Below are positions 15,659 through 16,165 of a DNA stretch of 16,165 nucleotides, piece by piece. Numbering within the stretch: position 1 is the first letter of the stretch; each line of letters opens with the position of its first letter. Origin of the DNA: Alphaproteobacteria bacterium UBA2964 (GTDB lineage: Bacteria; Pseudomonadota; Alphaproteobacteria; MPNO01; UBA2964); assembly GCA_002348425.1 (NCBI GenBank), contig DEBE01000036.1, forward strand, positions 1 through 16,165. The letters are read 5' to 3'. The position numbers and the translations under genes are program-made. The notes beneath the pieces are model-generated. The model saw only the letters and a program-made list of their open reading frames with translations, made no database searches and was not told where the DNA came from.

Positions 15659-16165
15659 CTAAACGTCAATTAATAATCCTTCTTTAATTAAAATAATCCG
15701 ATCCATTCTCTCAGCCAACTTCATATTATGGGTGGCAACAAGCGCAGAAACCTTAAAATTTTTAACAATCTCCAATAACAACTCCAGAGTATAATTAGCC
15801 GTTTCTTCATCCAAGTTTCCGGTTGGCTCGTCGGCTAATAATACAGCCGGTCCATTGGCTAAGGCCCTGGCAATTGCCACTCTTTGTTGCTCTCCTCCAG
15901 ATAATTCGGATGGTAAATGAAAAATACGATCCTTTAAGCCTACATCAAACAATAATTCTTTTGCTCGACCTTGGGCTATGGGTTTTTCTATGCCTGATAT
16001 CATTTGCGGTAGTATGATATTCTCCATAGCCGAAAATTCAGGAAGTAGATTATGAAACTGATAAACAAAACCTACGGCGGTCTGCCTTCGTAAGGTACGC
16101 TCGTAATCGTTGCAATTAGTGCAATCTTCTCCATTTATATATACACGTCCACTATTTGGACGTTC
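15659..16165 (-). CDS. lolD: LolD-type ABC transporter ATPase (partial, N-terminus beyond the right edge)
   Basis: ATPase of the LolCDE complex that extracts lipoproteins from the inner membrane for delivery to the outer membrane. 168 residues are visible, reading through the window edge; the Met at 16027 is internal. Present are the Q-loop in VGFVYQFHNLLPEFSAMENI (VYQFHNLLPEFSA is typical of LolD), the ABC signature LSGGEQQ (visible residues 88-94), Walker B VLLADEP (about 108-114), the D-loop GNLDEETA, and the switch His146 in VATHN. The Walker A lysine lies outside. It probably follows lolC/lolE, which is not visible. The TAG stop at 15659 is 173 bp from dnaE. A related MacB/FtsE-like exporter is possible, but the Q-loop context and the dnaE neighbour favour LolD. 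Confidence 0.88.
   Translation of the reverse strand, partial: ERPNSGRVYINGEDCTNCNDYERTLRRQTAVGFVYQFHNLLPEFSAMENIILPQMISGIEKPIAQGRAKELLFDVGLKDRIFHLPSELSGGEQQRVAIARALANGPAVLLADEPTGNLDEETANYTLELLLEIVKNFKVSALVATHNMKLAERMDRIILIKEGLLIDV

Noticed and set aside
16060..16125. CTNC motif in the LolD fragment as a metal site
   Set aside because: A lone CxxC in a variable surface segment before the Q-loop, with no second ligand pair; there is no support for metal binding.
1..16165. CRISPR array, insertion sequence, phage or defence system, tRNA or rRNA
   Set aside because: No spaced direct repeats, transposase, integrase, terminal inverted repeats or RNA gene signatures were seen. Almost all bases lie in recognised housekeeping genes.

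Overview
The window is a dense, AT-rich stretch (about 40% G+C by eye) in which every gene lies on the minus strand. It carries one long housekeeping block from a Gram-negative bacterium. The best taxonomic guess is an alphaproteobacterium, perhaps a low-GC marine or Rhodospirillales-like lineage. The reasons are the order uppS-cdsA-dxr-rseP (dxr precedes uppS in E. coli), the short single-PDZ RseP, the long acidic tail on ribosomal protein S2, and a lolD-dnaE pair directly upstream of rpsB. The taxonomic placement is inference from gene order and protein architecture; no marker tree could be run.

Read in the direction of transcription (right to left), the layout is: lolD (3' part only, cut by the right edge), dnaE, a 203-bp gap with regulatory-looking structure, rpsB, tsf, pyrH, frr, uppS, cdsA, dxr, rseP, bamA, an ompH/skp-like gene, lpxD, fabZ and lpxA (5' part only, cut by the left edge). 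From rpsB to lpxA no gap exceeds 46 bp, and several junctions overlap or abut (cdsA/dxr 10 bp, dxr/rseP 0 bp, rseP/bamA ATGA, lpxD/fabZ 8 bp), which suggests one translationally coupled operon, possibly with internal promoters.

The genes join three jobs. The first is translation: S2, EF-Ts, ribosome recycling factor, and UMP kinase for pyrimidine supply. The second is lipid and isoprenoid precursors: Dxr for the MEP pathway, UppS for undecaprenyl carrier lipid, CdsA for CDP-diacylglycerol and FabZ for fatty acids. The third is outer-membrane building: LpxA and LpxD for lipid A, BamA and the Skp-like chaperone for beta-barrel proteins, RseP for envelope-stress proteolysis, and LolD for lipoprotein export. 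dnaE encodes the replicative DNA polymerase III alpha subunit.

I found no mobile element, CRISPR array, tRNA, rRNA or unknown multi-gene system, and no gene that I could not assign to a known family. The points most worth a second look are non-coding: a perfect 12-bp inverted repeat just after dnaE that abuts a candidate rpsB promoter, and an rpsB leader with a terminator-like hairpin and mutually exclusive pairings. Another is the in-frame uppS/cdsA junction, where cdsA appears to use a TTG start.
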